A stretch of DNA of 64,000 nt. It comes from Williamsia sp. 1138 (GTDB lineage: Bacteria > Actinomycetota > Actinomycetes > Mycobacteriales > Mycobacteriaceae). Where the stretch lies: positions 124,001 to 188,000 of the forward strand of contig NZ_MJEJ02000049.1 in assembly GCF_002095435.2 (NCBI RefSeq). Direction: 5' to 3'. Position numbers and translations under genes: made by a program. Shown here piece by piece: positions 18,243 to 29,048 of this stretch. Position 1 is the stretch's first letter. The number at the start of each line of letters is the position of its first letter. Below the pieces are notes generated by a model, which was given only the letters and a program-made list of their open reading frames with translations, was not told the DNA's origin and searched no databases.

Positions 18243-19685
18243 ATGACTGAAACTGCTGCCCGCGCCCAGATCGGTGTCACCGGACTCGCGGTGATGGGTT
18301 CCAACATCGCCCGCAACTTTGCCCGACACGGCCACACGGTGGCGCTGCACAACCGCAGCATCGCCAAGACAGACACCCTCATCGAGAAGCACGGCACCGA
18401 GGGCGATTTCGTTCGTACCGAGACGATGGAAGAATTCGTCGCAGCGCTCCAGAAACCGCGCCGGGTCCTGATCATGGTCAAGGCGGGCGATCCCACCGAC
18501 GCCGTCATCGAAGAGTTGGCCTCGCTGATGGAAGAGGGCGACATCATCATCGATGGTGGTAACTCGCTCTACACCGACACCATCCGCCGCGAAGCCGCAA
18601 TGAGCAAGCGCGGCCTGAACTTCGTCGGCGCCGGCATCTCCGGCGGCGAAGAGGGTGCGCTCAACGGCCCGTCGATCATGCCCGGTGGTCCCAAAGAGTC
18701 CTACGAGTCCCTCGGCCCGCTGCTCGAGTCGATCTCCGCGCACGTCGATGGCGAGCCGTGCTGCACCCACATCGGCCCCAACGGCGCCGGCCACTTCGTG
18801 AAGATGGTGCACAACGGCATCGAGTACGCCGACATGCAGCTCATCGGCGAGGCCTATGACCTCATGCGCAAGGCCCTCGACCTCCCCGTCGCCGAGATCG
18901 CGGATGTGTTCCGGGAGTGGAACTCCGGCGATCTTGACAGCTATCTGGTCGAGATCACCGCCGAGGTGCTCAGCCAGATCGATGCCGAGACCGGCAAGCC
19001 GCTGGTCGACGTGATCGTCGATGCCGCAGGCCAGAAGGGAACCGGCCGCTGGACCGTCAAGTCCGCCCTCGACCTGGGTATCCCGACCACGGGTATCGCG
19101 GAGGCCGTGTTTGCCCGCGCGCTGTCCAGTGCCACCGACCAGCGCAAACAGGCCAAGGGCCTGGCGTCGGGAAACCTCGCGGCCTCCCCCACCGACAAGA
19201 AGGCTTTCGTCGACGACATCAACAAGGCGCTCTACGCCTCGAAGGTCGTCGCCTATGCCCAGGGGTTCGACCAGATCGCAGCAGGCAGCACCGAATACGA
19301 CTGGAACCTGCACCCCGGCGACCTCGCGACCATCTGGCGCGGCGGCTGCATCATTCGCGCCAAGTTCCTCAACCGCATCCGCGACGCCTACGCCGAGAAC
19401 CCCGAACTGCCCAGCTTGCTGCTCGCGCCGTACTTCCGCGACGCAGTCGAGAACGCGGTGGACAGCTGGCGCCGCGTCGTCGCCACCGCGACCACGATGG
19501 GTATCCCGGTGCCGGCGTTCGCCTCTTCGCTCTCGTACTACGACGCTCTACGCGCAGATCGCCTCCCCGCCGCGTTGACCCAGGGCCTGCGCGACTTCTT
19601 CGGAGCGCACACCTATCAGCGCATCGACAAAGCGGGCACCTTCCACACGTTGTGGAGCGAAGGTCGCACCGAGATCGAAGCCTGA
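18243..19685 (+). CDS. gnd: 6-phosphogluconate dehydrogenase, decarboxylating
   Basis: A 480-residue pentose-phosphate enzyme converting 6-phosphogluconate to ribulose 5-phosphate plus CO2 and NADPH. The cofactor motif GLAVMGSNIARN is at residues 14-25. The substrate/catalytic region GGNSLYTDT, the signature ISGGEEGALNGPSIMPGG and the catalytic lysine in GPNGAGHFVKMVHNGIEY are all present. The long form (about 470-480 residues) is the classic homodimeric type. Its position before guaB1 matches gnd1-guaB1 in M. tuberculosis. The 106-base upstream gap shows no clear regulatory motif. Confidence 0.97.
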   Translation: MTETAARAQIGVTGLAVMGSNIARNFARHGHTVALHNRSIAKTDTLIEKHGTEGDFVRTETMEEFVAALQKPRRVLIMVKAGDPTDAVIEELASLMEEGDIIIDGGNSLYTDTIRREAAMSKRGLNFVGAGISGGEEGALNGPSIMPGGPKESYESLGPLLESISAHVDGEPCCTHIGPNGAGHFVKMVHNGIEYADMQLIGEAYDLMRKALDLPVAEIADVFREWNSGDLDSYLVEITAEVLSQIDAETGKPLVDVIVDAAGQKGTGRWTVKSALDLGIPTTGIAEAVFARALSSATDQRKQAKGLASGNLAASPTDKKAFVDDINKALYASKVVAYAQGFDQIAAGSTEYDWNLHPGDLATIWRGGCIIRAKFLNRIRDAYAENPELPSLLLAPYFRDAVENAVDSWRRVVATATTMGIPVPAFASSLSYYDALRADRLPAALTQGLRDFFGAHTYQRIDKAGTFHTLWSEGRTEIEA

Positions 19686-19687
19686 CC

Positions 19688-21231
<1,544 letters not shown>

Positions 21232-21341
21232 CCCGTTAAGCTCGCTGTATCCCGGGCACGACTCCCGACCGGGTTCGACGAAAACTTGGAGGCTCGATTG
21301 GTGCCCGCGGCACCGCTGGACGTCACCCGTGGTGATCGGTG

Positions 21342-22730
21342 ATGCAAGCACTCATCCTCGTCGGCAGTCTCCTCGGATTCATCGCCCTCACACTCGGCAC
21401 CGCACTGTTCGTGGCCGCCGAGTTCTCGCTGACGGCGCTGGAACGATCGACGGTGGACAACGATTTCCGCACCCGCGGCGATCTGCGATCGAAGCAGGTC
21501 CGAAACGCCCACCGGACTCTGTCGTTCCAGCTGTCCGGTGCCCAACTCGGGATCACGATCACCACCCTGGTCACCGGGTACATCGCGGAACCGGTCCTGG
21601 CGCAGCTGTTCGCACCCGTCTTCGACGCCACGGGTCTGCCGGACGGTGTGACCAGTGCGATCTCGCTGATCTTGGCGCTCATCATCGCGACCTCGCTGTC
21701 GATGATCCTCGGCGAGCTGATCCCGAAGAACCTCGCGATCGCAAAGCCCTTGCCGACCGCACGCGCCACCGCCGGACCGATGAGTCTGTTTTCCGCCATG
21801 TTCCGTTGGCTCATCAATTCACTCAACGGGACAGCCAACTGGATTGTCCGGAGAGTCGGCGTCGAACCGGCAGAAGAACTGCGGTCGGCTCGCTCTCCAC
21901 AGGAGTTGGGCTCGCTGGTTCGCAACTCGGCCCGGCACGGTGCCCTCGACCCGGGAACCGCGGCTCTCGTCGATCGTTCGCTTCAATTCGGTGAGCGGAC
22001 GGCGGAGGATCTGATGAGCCCCCGCGTCACCGTCGAGTCGCTCGACGTCCATGACACCGTCCGGGATCTGATCATCGCGTCATCGCGAACCGGGTACTCG
22101 CGGTTTCCGATCCTCGATGGCGGCGACCTCGACAACATCGTCGGCGTCGTCCACGTCAAACAGGCCTTCACCGTGGCCATGACCGATCGCGCCACGACCG
22201 AGCTGGGTTCACTCGCCCGCGACGTGCCGGTGGTTCCCGCGAGCCTCGACGGAGACTCGTTGATGGAACAGATCAGGGCCGATGGTTTCCAGGTCGCGGT
22301 CGTGGTGGACGAATACGGCGGCACCGCAGGCATCGTGACCACCGAGGATCTCATCGAGGAGATCGTCGGCGACGTCACCGATGAACACGACGACGAGCAG
22401 GCCGACGTCCAGCGTGACGGCGACGGATACATCTGCAACGGATTACTGAGGATCGACGAACTCCACGATGCGATCGGCTATCGCGCGCCGGAAGGGCAAT
22501 TCGACACCCTCGGAGGGCTGCTCATGTTCGAACTCGGCCGTATCGCCGTCGAAGGGGATGTGGTTGATCTGCCGGAACGCGTCATCGCATCGGAGGAGGA
22601 CGACGAGCGGTCGAACACCGAATCCGAGCAGCGCTGGCAGGCCCGCGTGGTCCGGATGGAAGGCCGGCGCATCGATGTCGTCGCGCTGACCCCCATCAAT
22701 GGTGCGGACTCGGAGGCCTCCCATGGGTGA
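21342..22730 (+). CDS. CNNM/HlyC-CorC family membrane protein (full length)
   Basis: A 462-residue protein with the complete CNNM layout. The N-terminal CNNM membrane domain (about residues 1-200) shows FVAAEFSLTALERSTVD and MILGELIPKNLA. A cytosolic CBS pair follows (about 210-345; LMSPRVTVESLDVHDTV, VVDEYGGTAGIVTTEDLIEEIVGDV). A C-terminal CorC_HlyC domain comes last (GYICNGLLRIDELHDAIG...FDTLGGLLMFELGRI). The family is linked to Mg2+/Co2+ homeostasis; the old hemolysin label is misleading. It corresponds to Rv1842c. The start could be GTG 21339. Its last 8 bases overlap the next gene. Confidence 0.88.
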   Translation: MQALILVGSLLGFIALTLGTALFVAAEFSLTALERSTVDNDFRTRGDLRSKQVRNAHRTLSFQLSGAQLGITITTLVTGYIAEPVLAQLFAPVFDATGLPDGVTSAISLILALIIATSLSMILGELIPKNLAIAKPLPTARATAGPMSLFSAMFRWLINSLNGTANWIVRRVGVEPAEELRSARSPQELGSLVRNSARHGALDPGTAALVDRSLQFGERTAEDLMSPRVTVESLDVHDTVRDLIIASSRTGYSRFPILDGGDLDNIVGVVHVKQAFTVAMTDRATTELGSLARDVPVVPASLDGDSLMEQIRADGFQVAVVVDEYGGTAGIVTTEDLIEEIVGDVTDEHDDEQADVQRDGDGYICNGLLRIDELHDAIGYRAPEGQFDTLGGLLMFELGRIAVEGDVVDLPERVIASEEDDERSNTESEQRWQARVVRMEGRRIDVVALTPINGADSEASHG

Positions 22731-23799
22731 TCTCCTCGGAGTCGTCCTGACAGTGTTCCTGCTCGCCGGGAACGCGTTCTTCGTCGGGGCGGAGTTCTCA
22801 CTCATCTCGGCCCGCCGCGACCGGCTCGAGGCGCTCGAAGAACAGGGAAAGCGACGCGCACGCACGGTCATCGAGGCGGGTGAACACCTGTCCCTCATGC
22901 TGGCGGCAGCCCAGCTGGGTATCACGATCTGCTCCATTCTGCTGGGCCGTGTCGGCGAACCGGCGGTGGCCCATCTCATCGAGAAGCCCCTGCACCTCGC
23001 CCATGTGCCCGACGGCCTGCTGCACCCGATCTCGTTCGCGCTGGCCTTGTCGCTGGTGGTCGTACTGCACATCCTTCTCGGGGAGATGGTTCCCAAGAAC
23101 ATCGCTCTCGCGGGTCCCGAACGCTCGGCGATGTTGCTGGTGCCCGCCCACTTGATGTTCATCAAGGTGGCCCGTCCGCTCATCGCGTTCTACAACTGGG
23201 CCGCCAACATCTCGCTGAGGATCATGCGCGTCGAACCCAAGGACGAACTCGACGCGACCGTCTCGGCCAACGAGCTGTCCGAGATGATCGGCGAATCCCG
23301 TCAGGAAGGCCTGATCGATCAGGAGGAGCACGAGCGGCTCACCCGGGCACTCCAGACGTCAGGACGAACGGTGCTCGAGGTCGCGATCCCACTCAGCGAA
23401 CTCCGCAGCGTGCAGGTCACCAGGGACGCCACCACCGGTCGGGTCGGCCCCACCCTGGGGTCGATCGAGCAGGCGGTCACCGACACCGGTTTCTCGCGGT
23501 ATCCGGTCCGCGGCACCGATGGCACCTACACCGGCTACCTCCATCTCAAAGACGTGCTGGACGAGATCCTCGACGAGGAGGTGGGTCCGGACAGCATCAT
23601 CGGTGTGGACAAGATTCATCCGTTGCCGGTGCTGGCCGACCGGACCCCGCTCGACGAAGCCACTGCCGCCATGCGCCGAACCAGCTCTCACCTCGCCGCC
23701 GTGGTGGACGACAACGGCCGCACCGTCGCGGTCGTGGCACTCGAGGATCTGGTCGAGGAATTCGTCGGCACGGTGCGCGACGAAACACATCGGGTGTGA
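22723..23799 (+). CDS. CNNM/CBS membrane protein (short form without CorC_HlyC domain)
   Basis: A 358-residue paralogue of the preceding protein. It has the CNNM membrane domain (FFVGAEFSLISARRDRLEAL, ILLGEMVPKNIAL) and a CBS pair ending AVVALEDLVEEFVGTV, but stops there with no CorC_HlyC domain. The ATG overlaps the upstream gene by 8 bases, and the stop overlaps the next GTG (GTGA), so three genes are translationally coupled. The tandem long/short arrangement matches Rv1842c-Rv1841c and suggests a hetero-oligomer, which is inference. Confidence 0.86.
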   Translation: MGDLLGVVLTVFLLAGNAFFVGAEFSLISARRDRLEALEEQGKRRARTVIEAGEHLSLMLAAAQLGITICSILLGRVGEPAVAHLIEKPLHLAHVPDGLLHPISFALALSLVVVLHILLGEMVPKNIALAGPERSAMLLVPAHLMFIKVARPLIAFYNWAANISLRIMRVEPKDELDATVSANELSEMIGESRQEGLIDQEEHERLTRALQTSGRTVLEVAIPLSELRSVQVTRDATTGRVGPTLGSIEQAVTDTGFSRYPVRGTDGTYTGYLHLKDVLDEILDEEVGPDSIIGVDKIHPLPVLADRTPLDEATAAMRRTSSHLAAVVDDNGRTVAVVALEDLVEEFVGTVRDETHRV

Positions 23800-24707
23800 C
23801 CGCCGCCGCGACCGCGCCACCGTTGCCCGAAGCGGTGTGGCTCGCAGCGGCGCACGCGCACCGCGATCGCGTCGACGGTCTGCTGCGCCTGCACCCGCCC
23901 ACTGTCCGCGACACCGTCCTCACCCATCCGGTGTGGGGATTCCTGTTCACGTACTACAACTTTCGACCCGCTCAGCTGCGTAGATGGCATCCGGGCCATG
24001 GTGTCGCGCTCGCCGGCCCCGCCGCCCGCCGTTATGCGGAGTACACGGGTTACACCATGGTCGGTGACGTCGTCACGGTGAGTGCGGACTACCTCCGCAA
24101 ACGGCGACGAACAGTCGACTTCGTCGTCGCCCTGCTGGCCACGAGCCGGGATCGATCGCCCAGGTTCAACTGCTTCGGCCTCCACGAATGGGCCATGGTC
24201 TTCGGGGCCGCACCAGAGCAGATCCGACACAGCGGGGTTCCGCTGCGCCTCAGTCCCGCCGACACCGACGAGGTCGTCCGCTCACTGCCGTTGCGGTGTA
24301 CACACTTCGATGCCTACCGCTTCTTCACAGAGCCCGCACGACCGTTGAATCTCACCGTTCTCGACCGCGATACCCAGGTCCGCGACGAGCAACCCGGGTG
24401 CATCCATGCCGGGATGGACCTCTACAAATGGGCGCACAAGTTGTCCCCTCTGCTTCCAGCCGAACTGGTTGTCGACGCGTTCGACCTCGCGCTCGATTTC
24501 CGCGAACTCGATATGCGGGCCAGCCCATACGATCTGTCGGAGTTCGAGCTCGATCCGATCCGTATCGAGGACGCGGCGGGCAGGGCGGAGTATGTGCGCG
24601 CGCAGACCATACTCAGTGGTCGCTCTCAGCATCTGCGCAGCAGGCTGATCGAGACCTGTCGCAGACTGTCGGCCCCGGGCCTCGCGACCGGGACAGAGCA
24701 CACCTGA
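23796..24707 (+). CDS. Conserved actinobacterial protein of unknown function (often labelled 3-methyladenine DNA glycosylase)
   Basis: A 303-residue soluble protein whose GTG overlaps the stop of the CNNM gene. I recognise a widespread actinobacterial family by the N-terminal block HPVWGFLFTYYNFRPAQLRRWHPGHG. It is often auto-annotated as 3-methyladenine DNA glycosylase. I see no helix-hairpin-helix or AlkA/Tag/MPG motif to support that. Conserved-looking features are RFNCFGLHEWAMVF, PLRCTHFDAYRFFT and CIHAGMDLYKWAHKLSPLLP, rich in His, Cys and Trp. The last stretch looks like a metal or ligand site. No function can be assigned from sequence. Coupling to CNNM genes may be a clue. Confidence 0.75.
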   Translation: MTAAATAPPLPEAVWLAAAHAHRDRVDGLLRLHPPTVRDTVLTHPVWGFLFTYYNFRPAQLRRWHPGHGVALAGPAARRYAEYTGYTMVGDVVTVSADYLRKRRRTVDFVVALLATSRDRSPRFNCFGLHEWAMVFGAAPEQIRHSGVPLRLSPADTDEVVRSLPLRCTHFDAYRFFTEPARPLNLTVLDRDTQVRDEQPGCIHAGMDLYKWAHKLSPLLPAELVVDAFDLALDFRELDMRASPYDLSEFELDPIRIEDAAGRAEYVRAQTILSGRSQHLRSRLIETCRRLSAPGLATGTEHT

Positions 24708-24744
24708 CCAGCAGGGCAGTGCCTCACTCCCCGCAGCCTGACGG

Positions 24745-24758
24745 TTTGCTACCGCAAA
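24745..24758. promoter_or_regulatory. Inverted repeat before glcB (possible RamB-like site)
   Basis: TTTGC-TACC-GCAAA is a perfect 5+5 inverted repeat about 50 bases before the malate synthase ATG. RamB, the glyoxylate/acetate regulator of corynebacteria and mycobacteria, recognises TTTGCAAA-related sequences, so this is a candidate. The spacer here is longer than in the published motif. TAACAT at 24760-24765 could be a -10 element. This is weak evidence. Confidence 0.25.
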
Positions 24759-24807
24759 GTAACATAGGGGCCGAATTGCCCTGGATCAAGAGAGAGTGAG
24801 GCCGGTA

Positions 24808-26991
24808 ATGGCTCAGCGCGTCACCGTCGACGGCGGCTTGCAGGTTGCGTCGGTTCTGTATGACTTCATCAACAACGAGGCTCTCCCCGGCACCGGCGTA
24901 GAGCAGGATGCGTTCTGGGCAGGCGCGGCCGCGGTGATCAACGACCTCGCGCCGCGCAACCGGGAACTGCTCGCGATCCGCGACGACATCCAGGCCAAGA
25001 TCGACGCGTGGCACCGCGATCACCCGTCGAACGGTCCCGCCGACTTCGATCACGCCGCCTACAAGGCCTTCCTGACCGAGATCGGGTATCTCACCGAGGT
25101 CCCTGACGACTTCCAGATCACCACCACCGGAGTCGACACCGAGATCACCAGCACCGCCGGACCCCAGCTGGTGGTCCCCATCCTCAACGCCCGGTTCGCC
25201 CTCAACGCCTCCAACGCACGGTGGGGATCGCTGTACGACGCGCTCTACGGCACCGACGTCATCTCCGAAGGCAATGGTGCCGAAAAGGGCAAGTCCTACA
25301 ACAAGGTCCGCGGCGACAAGGTCATCGCCTTCGCCAAAGACTTCCTCGACACCGCGGTTCCGCTCGAGTCGGGCAAGCACGCTGACGTCACCGCGTACGC
25401 CGTCGTCGACGGCCACGCCCAGGTCACCCTGACCGATGGCTCGAAGACCGGGTTCGCCGATCCCGCGGCGTTTGCCGGATACACCGGAGACGCCGCCACC
25501 CCGACCGGCATCCTGCTCCGGCACAACGGCCTGCACCTCGAAATCCAGATCGACGCCGACTCCCCCATCGGCTCCACCGATGCCGCAGGCGTCAAGGATG
25601 TGCTCGTCGAGTCGGCGATCACCACCATCATGGACTTCGAGGACTCGGTCGCAGCAGTCGACGCCGAGGACAAGGTCACCGGCTACCGCAACTGGCTCGG
25701 CCTGAACAAGGGCGACCTCGCCGAAGAGGTGACCAAGGCCGGCAAGACCTTCACCCGCGTCCTCAATGACGACCGCGTCTACACCGCGCCCGACGGCGCC
25801 GAGCTGACCTTGCACGGCCGGTCACTGCTGTTCGTGCGCAACGTCGGTCACCTGATGACCAACGACGCCATCATCACCGCAGACGGGGACGAGGTCCCAG
25901 AAGGCATCCTCGACGCACTGTTCACCTCGTTGATCGGCAGCCACGGACTCAAGAAAGACGGACAACAGAACTCGCGGACCGGATCGATCTACATCGTCAA
26001 GCCCAAGATGCACGGCCCCGACGAGGTCGCGTTCACCGTCGAGTTGTTCGGCCGGGTCGAGCAGGTCCTGGGCCTGCCGACCGGCACCCTCAAGGTCGGC
26101 ATCATGGATGAAGAGCGCCGCACCACCATCAACCTCAAGGCCTGCATCAAAGCTGCCGCCGACCGGGTCGTGTTCATCAACACCGGCTTCCTCGACCGCA
26201 CCGGCGACGAGATCCACACCTCGATGGAGGCCGGCGCCGTCGTCCGTAAGGGCGAGATGAAGTCGCAGACCTGGATCAAGGCCTACGAGGACTTCAACGT
26301 CGACACCGGATTGCACGCCGGGTTGCAGCACAAGGCGCAAATCGGTAAAGGCATGTGGGCCATGCCCGACCTGATGGCCGACATGCTCGAGCAGAAGATC
26401 GGGCACCCCAAGGCCGGCGCCAACACCGCCTGGGTTCCGTCCCCGACCGCAGCCACACTGCACGCCCTGCACTACCACCAGGTCGACGTCTTCGAACGCC
26501 AAGACGAGATCGCCAAACGCGACCCCGCCACGGTCGATGACATCCTCACCATCCCGCTCGCGCCCCGCACAGACTGGACCGACGAGGAAAAGCGCGAAGA
26601 ACTCGACAACAACTGCCAGTCCATCCTCGGCTACGTGGTGCGCTGGATCGATCACGGCGTCGGCTGCTCCAAGGTCCCCGACATCCACGACGTCGCGCTG
26701 ATGGAAGACCGCGCGACCCTGCGGATCTCGAGCCAGCTGCTCGCGAACTGGCTCCATCACGGCATCGTCACCGAATCCGACGTCGTGGCCTCGCTCGAAC
26801 GGATGGCACCGGTGGTCGACCAGCAGAACGCCGGCGACCCCACCTATCGCCCGATGGCCCCGGACTTCGCAGACAACATCGCGTTCCAGGCCGCCACAGA
26901 GCTCATCCTCGAGGGCGGCAAACAGCCCAATGGATACACCGAACCGATCCTGCACCGCAGGCGCCGGGAGTACAAGGCTGCGAACGCCTGA
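24808..26991 (+). CDS. glcB: Malate synthase G
   Basis: A 727-residue monomeric malate synthase condensing glyoxylate and acetyl-CoA in the glyoxylate shunt. It is almost colinear with M. tuberculosis GlcB. Visible signatures are [17 protein letters not shown], the catalytic arginine region [35 protein letters not shown], and [20 protein letters not shown] with the catalytic Asp. [20 protein letters not shown] marks the start; the ATG has GTGAGG upstream, and the earlier in-frame ATG is not conserved. It is monocistronic, with a strong hairpin after the stop. Confidence 0.97.
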   Translation: MAQRVTVDGGLQVASVLYDFINNEALPGTGVEQDAFWAGAAAVINDLAPRNRELLAIRDDIQAKIDAWHRDHPSNGPADFDHAAYKAFLTEIGYLTEVPDDFQITTTGVDTEITSTAGPQLVVPILNARFALNASNARWGSLYDALYGTDVISEGNGAEKGKSYNKVRGDKVIAFAKDFLDTAVPLESGKHADVTAYAVVDGHAQVTLTDGSKTGFADPAAFAGYTGDAATPTGILLRHNGLHLEIQIDADSPIGSTDAAGVKDVLVESAITTIMDFEDSVAAVDAEDKVTGYRNWLGLNKGDLAEEVTKAGKTFTRVLNDDRVYTAPDGAELTLHGRSLLFVRNVGHLMTNDAIITADGDEVPEGILDALFTSLIGSHGLKKDGQQNSRTGSIYIVKPKMHGPDEVAFTVELFGRVEQVLGLPTGTLKVGIMDEERRTTINLKACIKAAADRVVFINTGFLDRTGDEIHTSMEAGAVVRKGEMKSQTWIKAYEDFNVDTGLHAGLQHKAQIGKGMWAMPDLMADMLEQKIGHPKAGANTAWVPSPTAATLHALHYHQVDVFERQDEIAKRDPATVDDILTIPLAPRTDWTDEEKREELDNNCQSILGYVVRWIDHGVGCSKVPDIHDVALMEDRATLRISSQLLANWLHHGIVTESDVVASLERMAPVVDQQNAGDPTYRPMAPDFADNIAFQAATELILEGGKQPNGYTEPILHRRRREYKAANA

Positions 26992-27035
26992 CATGTGATC
27001 GGAGCATCACAGCAACTACTCTGATCTGCTAATTT

Positions 27036-27070
27036 CCTTGTGGCCCGGGCACTCCGCCCGGGCCACAAGG
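27036..27070. terminator. Strong hairpin after glcB
   Basis: A perfect 15-bp GC-rich stem (27036-27050 and 27056-27070) with a 5-base loop ACTCC lies 45 bases after the glcB stop. There is no T-run, as is common for actinobacterial terminators. Its outer CCTTGTGG/CCACAAGG bases recur in the two palindromic repeats in this window, so a relation to that repeat family is possible. Confidence 0.65.
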
Positions 27071-27103
27071 CATTTCGGGAGGTCCAGGGCTGTGTTCCAG
27101 ACA

Positions 27104-27682
27104 ATGAGACGGGTGACAGTGTTCCTATTCGGCGCGGTCTTGCTGGCGGCGGTTGCCACAGGCTGCGGCAGCGATGAGAAGGGTTCGGCCACTGCGGCTT
27201 CCAGTGCCCCGACGACGGCATCGGACACCTCGGAAACCACTTCGACCACTGTGCAGGACAGCGGCGAGATCTCGGAGATCGATGCCGAGGTCGGAGATTG
27301 CGTCACCTTGGGTGGCACCATGATGGACGCCGAGATCGACACGGCGACCTGCGGTACCGCCGATTCGCACTATGTGATCGTCGCGAAGGTCGCCGACGAG
27401 GCCGATTGCGCGACGGACATCGACCAGACCTACTACGAAGAATTGGGCGGGTCCACCACCGGGGTGCTGTGTCTCGACGTCGACTGGGTCGAGGGCAAGT
27501 GCTTCGAGCCGGGCACCGGCTCGGACAGTACGGTCCAGGTCCCCTGCACCGACCCCGCCGGCGAGAAGGTGCTTGCGGTACTGACCGGCACTGTCGATTC
27601 CAGCGGGTGCCCCGATGGCACCGTGACCTACTACACCTACGACGAGCGGCAGAAGGTCGTCTGCACGGCGCCTGCTGCCTGA
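27104..27682 (+). CDS. Putative lipoprotein, LppU/SCO3897-like
   Basis: A secreted lipoprotein of about 192 residues. The signal peptide MRRVTVFLFGAVLLAAVATG ends in a lipobox with Cys (VATGC, about residue 21). A Thr/Ser/Ala-rich linker follows, then a small domain with regularly placed cysteines (VGDCVTL, TATCG, EADC, VLCLD, GKCFE, VPCTD, SSGCPDG, VVCT), probably disulfide-bonded in the cell envelope. The GDCV and later Cys pattern resembles the LppU/SCO3897 group. Function unknown. A GTG 12 bases upstream is an alternative start. Confidence 0.65.
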   Translation: MRRVTVFLFGAVLLAAVATGCGSDEKGSATAASSAPTTASDTSETTSTTVQDSGEISEIDAEVGDCVTLGGTMMDAEIDTATCGTADSHYVIVAKVADEADCATDIDQTYYEELGGSTTGVLCLDVDWVEGKCFEPGTGSDSTVQVPCTDPAGEKVLAVLTGTVDSSGCPDGTVTYYTYDERQKVVCTAPAA

Positions 27683-27805
27683 CCTTGCCACCGGTACCGC
27701 ATAGACTGCGCAGCACAGTCTGCCTCTCCCGCCGATCGCGATTGGGCACCGGCGGGGACGATGCGGATGCGGGCCGAGACGCAAATGGTGAATCGAGGGT
27801 GTGGG

Positions 27806-28975
27806 GTGGGCGAACATCGCAGGGCCGGCGGCAGTAGAGGTGTCAGTCGCGGCCTCCTGATCGCCGTCGCGCTGATCATCATCCTTGTCGTTCTCGGTTT
27901 TCTCTGGTCGCTCCTGGGCGACCGGATCAGCCGACAGGGACAGGACGCGGCCGGACGCTGCGTCGAGGGTGATCTGGCTGTGTCGATCATCAGCGACCCG
28001 GCTCTGGCCGCCCCACTCGCGACGGTGGCTGCGAAGTACAACTCCACCGACCCCGTCGCCAGGGACCGCTGCATCACGATCGAGGTGCGCCCGGCCGACG
28101 CAAAGGTCACGCTCGACGGCCTCACCGGAACATGGGATGCCGAATCCCGCGGCCAATATCCGGCTGCCTGGATTCCTCAGTCGTCGGTATGGAGTTCGCA
28201 GCTGACGGCGGCGAACCCGAGCATCGTCGACGGCAATCCCTCTTCCTTGGTGTCGAGTCCCGTGGTGTTGGCCATCCCGACAGCCGCCCAGCAGGCCATG
28301 GACGGAAACGTCGGCTGGATCGAGCTGCCGACCTTGCAGCGTTCCGAATCCGCGATGGAACGGCTCGGCCTCCGGGAATGGGGACCACTACGGATGGCGA
28401 TGCCCATCGGGCCGCAGACGGACGCGACGTTGCTCGCCGCACAGGCGATCGCGGCAGAGATCTCACGCACCACCAGCGGTGCCCTGTCTCCCGAAGACGC
28501 AGCGTCGCCGTTGGTGTCCTCGACGTTGACGGCGATGAAGGCCGAGGCCCCGCCGACCGACCTCGGTACTGCCGAGAGCGGTGTGCAGATGCTGATGAAG
28601 CAGACCGACCCTGCCGCGGGCACGCTCCACGCCGTGCCGATCACCGAGCAGCAGCTGTACCTACAGACCAAGGATGACGCCGATCCGGGTGTGGTTGCGC
28701 TCCTGCCGACCGGGCCGACACCCATGGCCGATTTCCCGGTGGTGACGTTGACCGGAGATCAAGTCGACATCGCAGCCCGCGACGCGGTGAACGACTTCAT
28801 CAGCTACGTCCATGCACCCGAGCAGATCGGGGCGATCACCGAACTCGGATTCCGCGGTGGCGGTCGGTTACCGCCCGCCACCGCTGCGGTCACCTTTCCG
28901 GTGACCCCGTCGCCCATGCCCGCACCCTCGGCACCGGCGCAGAACTCGATCACTGAGATCCTGACCCGCCGTTAG
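27806..28975 (+). CDS. Rv1836c-like membrane-anchored protein with solute-binding-like domain, no VWA domain
   Basis: A protein of about 389 residues. A short basic N terminus (MGEHRRAGGSRG) is followed by one membrane anchor (LLIAVALIIILVVLGFLWSLL, about 17-37) and a large extracytoplasmic domain resembling bacterial solute-binding proteins. RCVEGDLAVSIISDP near the start of that domain resembles M. tuberculosis Rv1836c, also located near glcB. Rv1836c continues with a von Willebrand A domain; this protein instead ends in a Pro/Ala-rich tail. GTG 27806 is chosen for its MG.H start and GAGG 7 bases upstream. Role unknown, presumably in the cell envelope. Confidence 0.65.
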   Translation: MGEHRRAGGSRGVSRGLLIAVALIIILVVLGFLWSLLGDRISRQGQDAAGRCVEGDLAVSIISDPALAAPLATVAAKYNSTDPVARDRCITIEVRPADAKVTLDGLTGTWDAESRGQYPAAWIPQSSVWSSQLTAANPSIVDGNPSSLVSSPVVLAIPTAAQQAMDGNVGWIELPTLQRSESAMERLGLREWGPLRMAMPIGPQTDATLLAAQAIAAEISRTTSGALSPEDAASPLVSSTLTAMKAEAPPTDLGTAESGVQMLMKQTDPAAGTLHAVPITEQQLYLQTKDDADPGVVALLPTGPTPMADFPVVTLTGDQVDIAARDAVNDFISYVHAPEQIGAITELGFRGGGRLPPATAAVTFPVTPSPMPAPSAPAQNSITEILTRR

Positions 28976-29047
28976 CCCCCGAAATGGGTTGTTGTGGCGA
29001 TGCCCACCTGGGCAAATGTTCGCAACAAGGACCCATCATCGGGGTGG
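28976..29047. repeat. Palindromic repeat, copy 2 (REP/MITE-like)
   Basis: This 72-base near-palindrome exactly fills the space between the Rv1836c-like stop and the gcvP stop. The arms run from 28984 (ATGGGT...TTGTGGCGA) and to 29036 (TTCGCAACAAGGACCCAT). It aligns end to end with the reverse complement of the element at 19688-19759, with changes that often keep pairing. Placed between convergent genes, it probably also serves as a bidirectional terminator. Confidence 0.7.
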
Positions 29048-29048
29048 G

